Made by a program: the position numbers and the translations under genes
Shown here: positions 1-6,716 of the stretch, piece by piece
Layout: the number at the start of each line of letters is the position of its first letter
Position numbering within the stretch: position 1 is the first letter of the stretch
Source of the DNA: an uncultured Desulfobacterales bacterium
Lineage (GTDB): Bacteria; Desulfobacterota; Desulfobacteria; Desulfobacterales; G020354645
Assembly (NCBI GenBank): GCA_947259865.1
Contig: CAMYNZ010000285.1
Coordinates: 4,335 to 11,583, forward strand
Direction: 5' to 3'
Length of the DNA: 7,249 bases
The notes under the pieces: generated by a model
The model's database searches: none
Told to the model about the DNA's origin: nothing
Seen by the model: only the letters and a program-made list of their open reading frames with translations

Positions 1-575
1 AACGTAAAGCGCATCCGTTGCCGCAAGGCCTGTTCCCGGTCGTGGCATTTTCAGATAAAGCCGAGGCCATCGAATTTTCAAGTGAAGAAAAACATTTGAT
101 TTTCTACCAGGTCATCGAGGCCGGATTTGACAGGGATCTGCCGCAAACGCCCATCAAGAATAAGCTCGAGGTTCAGCGGGAATACCGAAATGAATCCGGA
201 GATGTGGTCACCCAGGCCACGCTGGGTGAAAAGCTCTCCGTAAATATTAAGGTCAGGGCGATCGACGATCGTGATTTTGAAAATATCGTCGTGGTTGATC
301 TTTTACCTGCCGGATTTGAAGTGGAAATGAGCCGTGGCCAGGAACGGACGGGTTTTGGCGACGGTGTCTCCGATTTAGGGTATGTGGATTTTCGAGAGGA
401 CCGTGTGGTCGTATTCGGTTCGGTCGATTCAACGGTTCGGGAGTTCGCGTATAAGATCCGGGCAACAAATATTGGGGAGTATCAAATACCACCACCGTTT
501 GCGGAGTCGATGTATGATCGCTCCATTCGGGCCAAAGGGCTCGGTGGTTTTATGGTTGTTAAGGGCCAGCAATGA
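1..575 (+). CDS. Alpha-2-macroglobulin-like protein (bacterial YfhM type), C-terminal fragment
   Basis: This is the last ~190 residues of a gene whose start lies before the window; the frame is open from position 3 to the TGA at 573-575. Bacterial alpha-2-macroglobulins are very large periplasmic, usually membrane-anchored, protease-trapping proteins. The visible part resembles their final macroglobulin domain (MG10-like): a beta-rich stretch with VVVDLLPAGFEVE, then YVDFREDRVVVF, then FAYKIRATNIGEYQIPPPFAESMYD, close to the family's usual ending with LPAG, a D-R-V strand and PP..AESMYD. The thioester motif would lie upstream and cannot be checked. The gene overlaps pbpC by 4 bp (ATGA), implying translational coupling, and this pairing is itself strong support because the two genes are adjacent in many bacteria. 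A TTG at position 18 is in frame but is internal, since coding continues upstream of it. The family call is fairly secure; subtype and full length are unknown. Confidence 0.88.
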   Translation, partial: RKAHPLPQGLFPVVAFSDKAEAIEFSSEEKHLIFYQVIEAGFDRDLPQTPIKNKLEVQREYRNESGDVVTQATLGEKLSVNIKVRAIDDRDFENIVVVDLLPAGFEVEMSRGQERTGFGDGVSDLGYVDFREDRVVVFGSVDSTVREFAYKIRATNIGEYQIPPPFAESMYDRSIRAKGLGGFMVVKGQQ

Positions 576-2932
576 TTCGACATTTTATAAAAGCGGTATT
601 GACCTTGCGTACCGGCATTACAATCATCGTTGTAATCGCTCTGGGTATCGGTTTTCTCGAATTCATTCCCAGGCCGCCGTTGCGGGAAGGCTTGAGTCTG
701 TCCACAGCTTTTCGAGATCGAAACGGTCATCTTTTGCGGCTGACACTTTCCGGGGATGATAAATATCGATACTGGGTTCCGCTGGATGCCATATCAACCC
801 GGATGGTCGAAGCGACCCTGCTGTATGAAGACAAATATTTCTACCGGCATTGGGGTGTGAATCCGGTTTCATTGGCCCGGGCATTCTGGCAAACCTATAT
901 AACCAAGAAAAGGACGGTGGGTGCATCCACCATCACCATGCAGCTCGCCCGACTGCGGTACGGGCTTCACACCCGGACGATTGCCGGCAAGCTTTTTCAG
1001 ATTGTAAAAGCCGTACAACTGGAATGGCATTATAGCAAGGATGACATTCTTGAGGCCTATTTCAACCTGGCACCCTATGGCGGCAATATTGAAGGCATCG
1101 GGGCTGCCAGTGAAATCTATTTTGAGAAGCAGCCCGGGGAACTTACCCTGGCGGAATCCCTGTTGCTCTGCGTTATCCCTCAACGGCCGGCGATTAGAGC
1201 CCCTTATAAATATGGTATTGCATCAAATAAAGATATCCGCATAACGGTTCGGCGATCGTTTCTCGAGCGATGGCTGCAGGAGCATCCTGAGGATCAAGCG
1301 GTTGCCTCGGAGGTCCTGATCGAGAGGGTGGTTAAAGGGCCCGGGCATCTTCCTTTTCGAGCGCCCCATTTTGTGAATATGCTGCTCGCCGGGGACTCGC
1401 AAAAGGGCGGGGCATCAACCACACTGGATCTAAAATTACAAAGCGTGCTCGAACGGCGAATACGGCAATATGTTGAACGCAAAAAAACCGTCGGGATTAA
1501 AAACGCGGCGGCCTTGCTGGTTGATTATCGTTCCATGGATGTTGTGGCGCTTGTGGGGTCTGCGGATTTTATGAGTGATGAAATTCAGGGGCAGGTCGAT
1601 GGTACCCGGGCCAAACGATCACCCGGGTCTACCTTAAAGCCCTTTATCTATGCCCTGGCCATGGATCAGGGTCTCATGCATCCCATGACCATGTTGCGGG
1701 ATGCACCCACCAGTTTCGGTGCCTGGCAACCGGGCAATTATGACGAAGGATTTGCGGGCCCCATTAACGTAACGGATGCCTTGATCAGGAGTCGTAATGT
1801 ACCTGCTATACAGGTGGCGGCCCGGTTGGGGAATCCGGATTTATATGGCTTTTTGCACGAGGCCGGTGTTGAACGACTGCGGTCGCCGGATTTTTATGGG
1901 CTGGCCCTTGTCCTGGGCGGTGCCGAGATGACCATGCAGGAGTTGGGAGTTATGTATGCCATGTTGGCCAACGGCGGTATCCTGCGACCGCTGCGCTTCC
2001 AGACAACCGATCCGATCTCAGACGGCCGGAGGATGCTGACACCCGAATCCAGCTGGCTTGTTCTGGATATATTGAAGGATAATCCGCGTCCCGGCCGCGG
2101 GTATGACAGGAAGTGGTCCCTTGATGGACTGGATGTATCCTGGAAGACAGGCACATCATACTCCTATCGCGATGCATGGGCTATCGGAATTTTTGGACCT
2201 TATGTGCTGGCCGTTTGGGTCGGTAATTTCAACGGAGAAAGCAATCCGGTATTTGTGGGGCGCAAGACGGCGGCCCCTCTTTTTTTTGAGATCGTGGATG
2301 CAGTTAAGGCCCGCAGAATAATAACGACCCACGTCCTGGACCGAATGTCACCGGAGATCCTGAAAGTGGCTGTTTGTGCCGTTTCCGGTCAGATACCAGG
2401 TCCTTTCTGTAAAAACAGGGTAAATAGCTGGTTTATCCCCGGACGGTCGCCTATCAAAACCTGCGGTATACATCGGTCTATCTTGATTGATTCAAAAACA
2501 GGATATCGTGCTTGTCCCTCCCTTGGTCTGAAAGATTCCCGCATGGAGGTATTCGAGTTCTGGCCGTCGGACCTGTTGGATATATTTCGCAAGGCCGGAA
2601 TTCCGCGAAGAATCCCTCCTCCATGGCACCCCGATTGCTCGATTCAAGCCAGGCGCCATCGAGGGCTAGCGCCCAGGATCACATCGCCAAAAAAAGGCCT
2701 GATTTATAATATACGAATGACACCACGGAAAAAGGAAGAAATTCCGCTGACCGCCATAACCGACGCGGATGCCGGTCACGTGCACTGGTTTATGGATAAT
2801 GCCTATCTGGGGGCCTCTTCAAGTGCACGTCCGTTCTTCTGGTCGCCCAAATTGGGAGAATATATTGTCCAGGCCGTAGACAGCCTGGGACGGTCTGACT
2901 CCCGCAAGATCAAGGTTGTAATGGTTGAATGA
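572..2932 (+). CDS. pbpC: Penicillin-binding protein 1C (bifunctional glycosyltransferase/transpeptidase)
   Basis: This 786-residue protein polymerises lipid II and cross-links peptidoglycan on the outer face of the inner membrane. A short basic N-terminus precedes a membrane helix at about residues 11-31. The GT51 domain (~45-235) shows EDKYFYRHWG with catalytic Glu86, GASTITMQLAR (117-127; the M replacing the usual second Q is typical of the 1C type), and KDDILEAYFN with Glu161. The transpeptidase domain (~290-560) has S353-T-L-K356, S407-R-N and K525-T-G, so both active sites look intact. A Cys-containing linker (C602, C613, C631, C648, C689) leads to a C-terminal BiPBP_C-type beta domain (~702-786). 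The length matches PBP1C (E. coli about 770). The ATG sits inside the stop of the macroglobulin gene, with AAGGG at 561-565 as ribosome binding site. Translation ends with tandem in-frame stops, TGA TAA. PBP1C is thought to act in wall repair alongside the macroglobulin. Confidence 0.96.
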   Translation: MIRHFIKAVLTLRTGITIIVVIALGIGFLEFIPRPPLREGLSLSTAFRDRNGHLLRLTLSGDDKYRYWVPLDAISTRMVEATLLYEDKYFYRHWGVNPVSLARAFWQTYITKKRTVGASTITMQLARLRYGLHTRTIAGKLFQIVKAVQLEWHYSKDDILEAYFNLAPYGGNIEGIGAASEIYFEKQPGELTLAESLLLCVIPQRPAIRAPYKYGIASNKDIRITVRRSFLERWLQEHPEDQAVASEVLIERVVKGPGHLPFRAPHFVNMLLAGDSQKGGASTTLDLKLQSVLERRIRQYVERKKTVGIKNAAALLVDYRSMDVVALVGSADFMSDEIQGQVDGTRAKRSPGSTLKPFIYALAMDQGLMHPMTMLRDAPTSFGAWQPGNYDEGFAGPINVTDALIRSRNVPAIQVAARLGNPDLYGFLHEAGVERLRSPDFYGLALVLGGAEMTMQELGVMYAMLANGGILRPLRFQTTDPISDGRRMLTPESSWLVLDILKDNPRPGRGYDRKWSLDGLDVSWKTGTSYSYRDAWAIGIFGPYVLAVWVGNFNGESNPVFVGRKTAAPLFFEIVDAVKARRIITTHVLDRMSPEILKVAVCAVSGQIPGPFCKNRVNSWFIPGRSPIKTCGIHRSILIDSKTGYRACPSLGLKDSRMEVFEFWPSDLLDIFRKAGIPRRIPPPWHPDCSIQARRHRGLAPRITSPKKGLIYNIRMTPRKKEEIPLTAITDADAGHVHWFMDNAYLGASSSARPFFWSPKLGEYIVQAVDSLGRSDSRKIKVVMVE

Positions 2933-2985
2933 TAACTAGTAATCGCGCAGTTACGAACTTGCAGCTGGTGCTCCGCACTTTTGCC

Positions 2986-3020
2986 TATAACCCATAACCC
3001 ATAACCTATGACCTATACGT
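2986..3020 (+). repeat. Degenerate 7-bp tandem repeat, about five units
   Basis: Successive heptamers read TATAACC, CATAACC, CATAACC, TATGACC and TATACGT. The tract lies in the spacer after pbpC and ends 26 bp before the start of the zinc-ribbon/LRR gene. A related tract in the same orientation occurs at 6717-6750. No function is known to me. The tract contains an in-frame ATG (3008) that could mislead a gene caller. Confidence 0.75.
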
Positions 3021-3031
3021 CACTAAAACCC

Positions 3032-3037
3032 AGAGGA
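3032..3037 (+). promoter_or_regulatory. Ribosome binding site that decides the start of the LRR gene
   Basis: AGAGGA ends 9 nt before the ATG at 3047. The alternative ATG at 3008 has no such site and sits inside the 7-bp repeat, so 3047 is the preferred start. Confidence 0.7.
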
Positions 3038-3046
3038 CGAAATACC

Positions 3047-4555
3047 ATGAAAATTCAGTGTCCAGTCTGCGAGACCGCATACAATCTCCCTGCCGAACGA
3101 ATCACAAAACCGGTTGTCAGGGCTGCCTGCAGGCGCTGCGGCAGCACCCTGGTTATTCATAAAGACACAGGCAAAGTCGAGACGACGGCCCCCTCCCCGG
3201 GTCCAACCCCAAAAGCTTCGGGCAAGAATACCCCGACACCCACCGCTATCCCACCCTCATTAACCGTAAAGGTGGCCGGACGAGCCGGCAGGGACTATAC
3301 AGCGATAATCGTATTGGTCTCGTTTTTGGTGCTGATTTCTGCCGCGGGCTATTACTTTGTGAGCAACTCGGGCAAGGGCTTTTTCGCTAAACCAGGGGAG
3401 TCTGTGTCCAGGGAGGTAAAAGGGCCCAATCGATTTAAGGTCTCCAAAGCGTACCTGCGCCAAGACAAGAAATTGCTGGCCGCTGTTGGCAAGATTGACA
3501 GACTTACGCTGCTGGACAATGAGATGCTGGACTGGAAGGGTAAAGAAATGGCCAGAGTGACCATCCGGGTTAAGGGTTCCAAAGGCAGCAAGAAGCTTCT
3601 GGTCCTGCTCCTGAAAGAGCAGGGACAATGGCGGGCTATTTCAGCAGGCGAAGAACCCAAGGTGGCAAAGGCCAGAACACAACCTGCGAGGACTAAGAAA
3701 AAGCCATCCCCGAAAGCCTCGGCTTCGCCTCCCGGGAAAAAGACCCATAAGATCCGACTACCGGCAACAACGACCAACAAACTACTGGCAGACTATGTCC
3801 GTGCCAATCCCGACCTTATACATCTCAATATTCAAGGTTGTCGGAATATCACCGACATTTCTCCGCTGGTCTCGCTGTCTCGTCTTTCCATACTCAACAT
3901 GACCGGGTGTAGCAAAATTGAAGACATATCCCCGTTGACCAGGATAAGTTCCCTCCGGGAGCTTCACTTGCCGCCTACCACCGATGAAAAATTGGCCCGG
4001 GTGTTAACCCACCTGCCCCAGCTTGAGAAGCTAAGCCTTAGGCATGGCCACCAGATTACTGACCTCTCACCCATGGCAGGCCTGACAAACCTCGATCATC
4101 TGGTGATGCGTTACGCTTCGGAAGTGGTGGATATAAATCCTCTAACAGGGTTGACCCGTCTCAAGGTACTCGATTTGACCAACTCCGGGGTTCAAGATCT
4201 TAATGCACTTGCGAAATTGTCGAATCTGGAGTGGCTGTATCTTTCAGACAGCAAAGGGGTCAATGACATATCCCCTCTGAAAAATCTCACCAACTTGAGC
4301 ATTCTTGCACTTAATGATTGCAAGGGTGTGCGCGATATTACTGCGCTGGGGAATTTGACCAAACTTAGAATTTTGAGTCTCAGGGGACTGGAAGAGCTCA
4401 GCGATATTTCTGCCCTGAGCAGCCTCACTCAATTACGAACCCTCTATCTGCAGAAGTGCAAGAAAATAAGCCAAAAGCAGATTAATGAACTCAAGAAATC
4501 CTTGCCCAGGTGCAGTATCGAACTTCGCGCGGTTAATGTTGGCCGAGCGCTATAG
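3047..4555 (+). CDS. Zinc-ribbon, single-pass membrane protein with leucine-rich repeat domain
   Basis: The predicted protein has 502 residues starting at MKIQCPVC. Residues 1-35 form an MJ0042-type zinc ribbon with C5-x2-C8 and C28-x2-C31 and the typical AYNLP stretch. A Pro/Thr/Lys-rich linker follows, then one membrane helix at about 85-105. A small mixed alpha/beta region (~125-200) that I do not recognise leads into a Lys/Pro/Ala-rich linker (~204-232). Residues ~255-487 hold about ten leucine-rich repeats of 22-23 residues, with a recurrent L.NL..L.L..C..I.DISPL pattern like internalin/SDS22-type repeats. The expected topology is zinc ribbon in the cytoplasm and LRR array in the periplasm. 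MJ0042 ribbons are often followed by a membrane helix, but an LRR ectodomain is less usual. The start at 3047 is chosen because the ribbon normally begins the protein and an AGAGGA site precedes it; a 13-residue extension from 3008 would run through repeat DNA. Ligand and function are unknown. Confidence 0.9.
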   Translation: MKIQCPVCETAYNLPAERITKPVVRAACRRCGSTLVIHKDTGKVETTAPSPGPTPKASGKNTPTPTAIPPSLTVKVAGRAGRDYTAIIVLVSFLVLISAAGYYFVSNSGKGFFAKPGESVSREVKGPNRFKVSKAYLRQDKKLLAAVGKIDRLTLLDNEMLDWKGKEMARVTIRVKGSKGSKKLLVLLLKEQGQWRAISAGEEPKVAKARTQPARTKKKPSPKASASPPGKKTHKIRLPATTTNKLLADYVRANPDLIHLNIQGCRNITDISPLVSLSRLSILNMTGCSKIEDISPLTRISSLRELHLPPTTDEKLARVLTHLPQLEKLSLRHGHQITDLSPMAGLTNLDHLVMRYASEVVDINPLTGLTRLKVLDLTNSGVQDLNALAKLSNLEWLYLSDSKGVNDISPLKNLTNLSILALNDCKGVRDITALGNLTKLRILSLRGLEELSDISALSSLTQLRTLYLQKCKKISQKQINELKKSLPRCSIELRAVNVGRAL

Positions 4556-4623
4556 CCAGGGAAGATCTGAATCCGCATCAAATGTCAATATATCACGAGC
4601 GTCCCCTATTTTGTAAGGTGGAT

Positions 4624-4628
4624 AGGAG
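4624..4628 (+). promoter_or_regulatory. Ribosome binding site of the ankyrin-protein gene
   Basis: AGGAG lies 6 nt before the ATG at 4635, a strong site at good spacing, which fixes this start. No clear promoter or terminator is visible in the 79-bp gap after the LRR gene, so read-through from that gene is possible. Confidence 0.7.
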
Positions 4629-4634
4629 AAACAA

Positions 4635-5054
4635 ATGCGTTTTCGGCAAAAAAAGAAACCATGCCTCGGACTTTTACCACCGGTATGGGTCTGTCTTGTT
4701 TGGTTGGTGCTGATCGTTACCCGTACCGGGTATGTCGACGCACAGGATCTTACCCTGCTGAAGATGGAATCCAGGGATAAAAAAACAGGGATTCTTTACA
4801 GCACCTTCACCCTGAAGGCCCCCCAAGCAGCGCTGGCAAAGCCGGTCGATCTGTCCGGCATAGCGTTTCCCGCCACCATTTTGGATAATTTCATCGGCGG
4901 TTTTTACGCAGTTGACCAGGAAGTGACCTTGCGGCGGAAAGTGACCCTATCCATCACCTATACGGAACAAGCCGTTGAACTCTATCGGCGAAAAAACCAA
5001 GACTTCAAGGAGGAAGCCCTCGCGATTATCAGGTACGCCAAAGGGGGTCTGTAA
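4635..5054 (+). CDS. Secreted ankyrin-repeat protein, N-terminal part before the frameshift
   Basis: This ORF encodes 139 residues and stops at TAA 5052-5054. It starts with a basic segment (RFRQKKK), a hydrophobic core (~residues 11-28) and a probable Sec cleavage after VDA (about residue 36), so the product should be exported. The mature part (LTLLKMESRDKKTGILYSTF... ending IIRYAKGGL) is not a family I recognise. It is probably not a complete protein: just before the stop, the -1 frame becomes convincingly coding and continues for some 420 residues to 6313 with no conventional start codon before 5237. I read 4635-6313 as one original gene of about 560 codons that lost one base (most likely a G in the run at 5043-5047). 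If the break is real and not bypassed, this would give a short secreted peptide with no ankyrin domain. Confidence 0.8.
   Translation: MRFRQKKKPCLGLLPPVWVCLVWLVLIVTRTGYVDAQDLTLLKMESRDKKTGILYSTFTLKAPQAALAKPVDLSGIAFPATILDNFIGGFYAVDQEVTLRRKVTLSITYTEQAVELYRRKNQDFKEEALAIIRYAKGGL
5040..5048 (+). other. Probable -1 frameshift position (AAAGGGGG run)
   Basis: The upstream frame reads GCC AAA GGG GGT CTG TAA here. Adding one G gives AAA GGG GGG TCT GTA ACC TTT, which joins ...RYAKGG to SVTFAVIK... without interruption. The -1 frame is open from 4979 (a TGA occupies 4976-4978) to 6313. Between 4997 and 5042 the original frame looks far more protein-like than the -1 frame, which places the break at or near the G run. 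A sequencing or assembly homopolymer error, a true mutation and programmed recoding are all possible. Confidence 0.75.
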
Positions 5055-6313
5055 CCTTTGCGGTCATAAAGACCGAAAAACAGGCCGCGGTCGTAGGCAG
5101 GAGCCACAGATGGGATTTTCCTCCGGAACTTGACGAACTGGTAGCATTTTATCCCGAGGTCGAATCTACCGTCCGCTCGTCGGACAAACAGGGCGGTGGC
5201 AGCGCCACTTTTGATGTTCAAGATGATCCTGCAAAGGTGTTATCCGTTTATCAGGAAATTCTGACGGCCCGCGGTTGGCGTTTGGACAAGGGGCCTTCGG
5301 GCAGTCCCCAAAACCGTAAGATGGAATATCGCAAAAAGAACCTCAATTTGACGATTTCGGCCAGAAGTCAATCGGGTGCCGGGACTTCCGTTGATCTGAA
5401 ACTGCGGGATACCCGGCAAGTCCATATGGATAAAGGGCGCGGTTTTAGCTTTTCGGAGTTGATCGCCAAAGGGGACATGGACACCCTCCAAAAAATGGTG
5501 CAGGCCAATAAAGACCTCATCAACAAACGCAATGAATTTGGTGATATACCTTTAAACATCGCCATCCGGCATGGCCAACCCCGGGTAGCACAGTTTCTGA
5601 TAGAAAACGGCGCCGATATCCATCTGGCGGGCGCTCGGGGATCCACCCCCCTGCACGAGGCGGTCGATAAAGACAACGTGACCATCACCCGGCTGTTGCT
5701 GGAACAGGGTGCCGATATTAACGCAAAGAATCATCACAACGAGACCCCGATACATCATCTAAAACACAGTGTCGATGTTGCCCGTCTCCTGGTTGAACAC
5801 GATGCCGATGTGAATGACCGGGGCCGGGGGGGCAACACGGCATTGCACAAATGCATGCAAACCGGCAAGAAACAGGATTTGGCTGCATTCTTGATTCAGT
5901 CCGGTGCCGATGTCAATGCCCTCAACGATCTTGATGAATCCGCCATGCACCTGGCCCTGCAATACGGAAATGAAGACTATGTCGATCTGTTGATAGAAAA
6001 CGGCGCCCTGTTCTATTTCGAATCGGAGGTCCGATCAAGCTTGCATTATGCGGTCATGGGCCGCAATCTCAGCCTAATCGACTGGGTTTTCCAGGAAGAA
6101 ATGGATGTAAATCTGCAGGACCCCAATGGAAATACACCCCTTCACCTGGCCGTCTTTTACGATAGAGGAGAGCTAAAAATAGTCGATTATTTGGTCAGGC
6201 AAAAAGGAGCCGAATTGAATATTAAAAACAATGAAGGGCAGACGCCGGTGGATATAGCCAAGACAACAAACCATGAGGCCAAACAATACTTCGAAAAACT
6301 GGCGGTGGACTAG
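5048..6313 (+). CDS. Secreted ankyrin-repeat protein, C-terminal part after the frameshift
   Basis: This frame continues the protein begun at 4635. The first conventional start codon is GTG 5237, but it has no good ribosome binding site and the preceding codons (5048-5236) read as ordinary protein, for example RSHRWDFPPELDELVAFYP and GGGSATFDVQDDPAKVL. Starting at 5237 would cut a small domain in half: the V.FYP...D.P.KVL..YQ..L...GW pattern runs across it to about 5405. From about 5440 there are eight ankyrin repeats plus a final partial one, with clear signatures such as GSTPLHEAV, LLLEQGADINAKN, GNTALHKC, SGADVNALND and GNTPLHLAV. The fourth repeat is slightly short, and the sixth and seventh are divergent (NGALFYFES, EEMDVNLQD). 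With the N-terminal signal peptide restored, the ankyrin array would lie in the periplasm or outside the cell as a protein-binding surface. The partner is unknown. It stops at TAG 6311-6313. Confidence 0.85.
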   Translation, partial: SVTFAVIKTEKQAAVVGRSHRWDFPPELDELVAFYPEVESTVRSSDKQGGGSATFDVQDDPAKVLSVYQEILTARGWRLDKGPSGSPQNRKMEYRKKNLNLTISARSQSGAGTSVDLKLRDTRQVHMDKGRGFSFSELIAKGDMDTLQKMVQANKDLINKRNEFGDIPLNIAIRHGQPRVAQFLIENGADIHLAGARGSTPLHEAVDKDNVTITRLLLEQGADINAKNHHNETPIHHLKHSVDVARLLVEHDADVNDRGRGGNTALHKCMQTGKKQDLAAFLIQSGADVNALNDLDESAMHLALQYGNEDYVDLLIENGALFYFESEVRSSLHYAVMGRNLSLIDWVFQEEMDVNLQDPNGNTPLHLAVFYDRGELKIVDYLVRQKGAELNIKNNEGQTPVDIAKTTNHEAKQYFEKLAVD

Positions 6314-6373
6314 CTGTCCTCATGCGCCCAGGCTTCAATGCCTTATGCCTTTCATTTAGATGTCAGTATTTCA

Positions 6374-6435
6374 CAATTGTTCATTAGATCAATCGCTTAG
6401 TCTGAATATTCCTATATTTATCTAATCAACAATTG
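6374..6435. repeat. 16-bp inverted repeat with 30-nt spacer
   Basis: The arms are 6374-6389 (CAATTGTTCATTAGAT) and 6420-6435 (ATCTAATCAACAATTG). They are complementary at 15 of 16 positions and enclose 30 AT-rich nucleotides. It lies about 60 bp after the ankyrin gene. It could form a hairpin in the transcript or be a remnant of a small element; there is no U-run to make it a standard terminator. Confidence 0.55.
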
Positions 6436-6485
6436 GCCCGGTAAAAAGCTGCCCGCAGGGCTGAGTGGTTTTCATTTGCCGTCCT

Positions 6486-6525
6486 CCTGCCCGCCATCGC
6501 GAGCCGCTCAGGCGAGGCGGGCGGG
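6486..6525 (+). repeat. REP-like palindromic element, left copy
   Basis: This 40-bp GC-rich unit can fold on itself: 6486-6500 pairs with 6512-6525 over 14 bp, with one bulged A and one G-T wobble, leaving an 11-nt loop. It is the exact reverse complement of 6627-6666. Imperfect palindromes of this size placed as head-to-head pairs resemble REP/BIME elements of other bacteria. I cannot assign it to a named family. Confidence 0.8.
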
Positions 6526-6550
6526 TCTCAACGGGAAATGAAAAAATCTT

Positions 6551-6574
6551 CTTCCTCTGCGTTCTCTGTGCCTC
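6551..6574 (+). repeat. Degenerate CTCTG-type short repeat
   Basis: The sequence CTTCCTCTGCGTTCTCTGTG followed by CCTC contains spaced CTCTG units; on the opposite strand it reads as CACAGAG/GCAGAGG. It lies between the two REP-like palindromes. Similar CACAGAG-type intergenic repeats occur in other bacterial genomes as I recall, but I cannot confirm a match here. Confidence 0.4.
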
Positions 6575-6626
6575 GAGCGAAGCGGGCGGTGAACATCCCT
6601 TCATCCAGCACACTGCATCGAGCATC

Positions 6627-6666
6627 CCCGCCCGCCTCGCCTGAGCGGCTCGCGATGGCGGGCAGG
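6627..6666 (-). repeat. REP-like palindromic element, right copy (inverted)
   Basis: This is the perfect 40-of-40 reverse complement of 6486-6525, with 101 bp between the arms. Identity stops exactly at both edges and no target-site duplication is visible around the pair. The two arms could also pair with each other into a long stem. Confidence 0.8.
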
Positions 6667-6716
6667 CAGTATCCAGTCCCCGCTCTCAGCTAACAGCTCG
6701 CGCAAGGCGCGTCAAC

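Noticed and set aside
253..1183. Several minus-strand frames opposite the macroglobulin and pbpC genes
   Set aside because: They are antisense shadows of well-supported genes and show no recognisable domains or ribosome binding sites.
3008..3046. ATG at 3008 as the start of the zinc-ribbon/LRR gene
   Set aside because: It lies inside the 7-bp tandem repeat, has no ribosome binding site and adds 13 residues before a ribbon that normally begins the protein.
5237..5239. GTG 5237 as the true start of an independent ankyrin protein
   Set aside because: It has no good ribosome binding site, cuts a domain in half, and would leave the protein-like sequence 5048-5236 unexplained and the ankyrin part without a signal peptide.
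6326..6352. Hairpin AGGC/GCCT after the ankyrin gene as intrinsic terminator
   Set aside because: The stem is only about four base pairs and no clear T-run follows.
6422..6625. 67-residue reading frame on the minus strand
   Set aside because: It runs through the left palindrome, the CTCTG-type repeat and the partial palindrome; the composition follows the repeats and no domain is visible.
6486..6666. CRISPR array or MITE as an explanation of the repeated 40-bp unit
   Set aside because: There are only two copies and they are inverted, unlike CRISPR repeats. No target-site duplication flanks the pair as expected for a MITE. REP-like pairing fits better.
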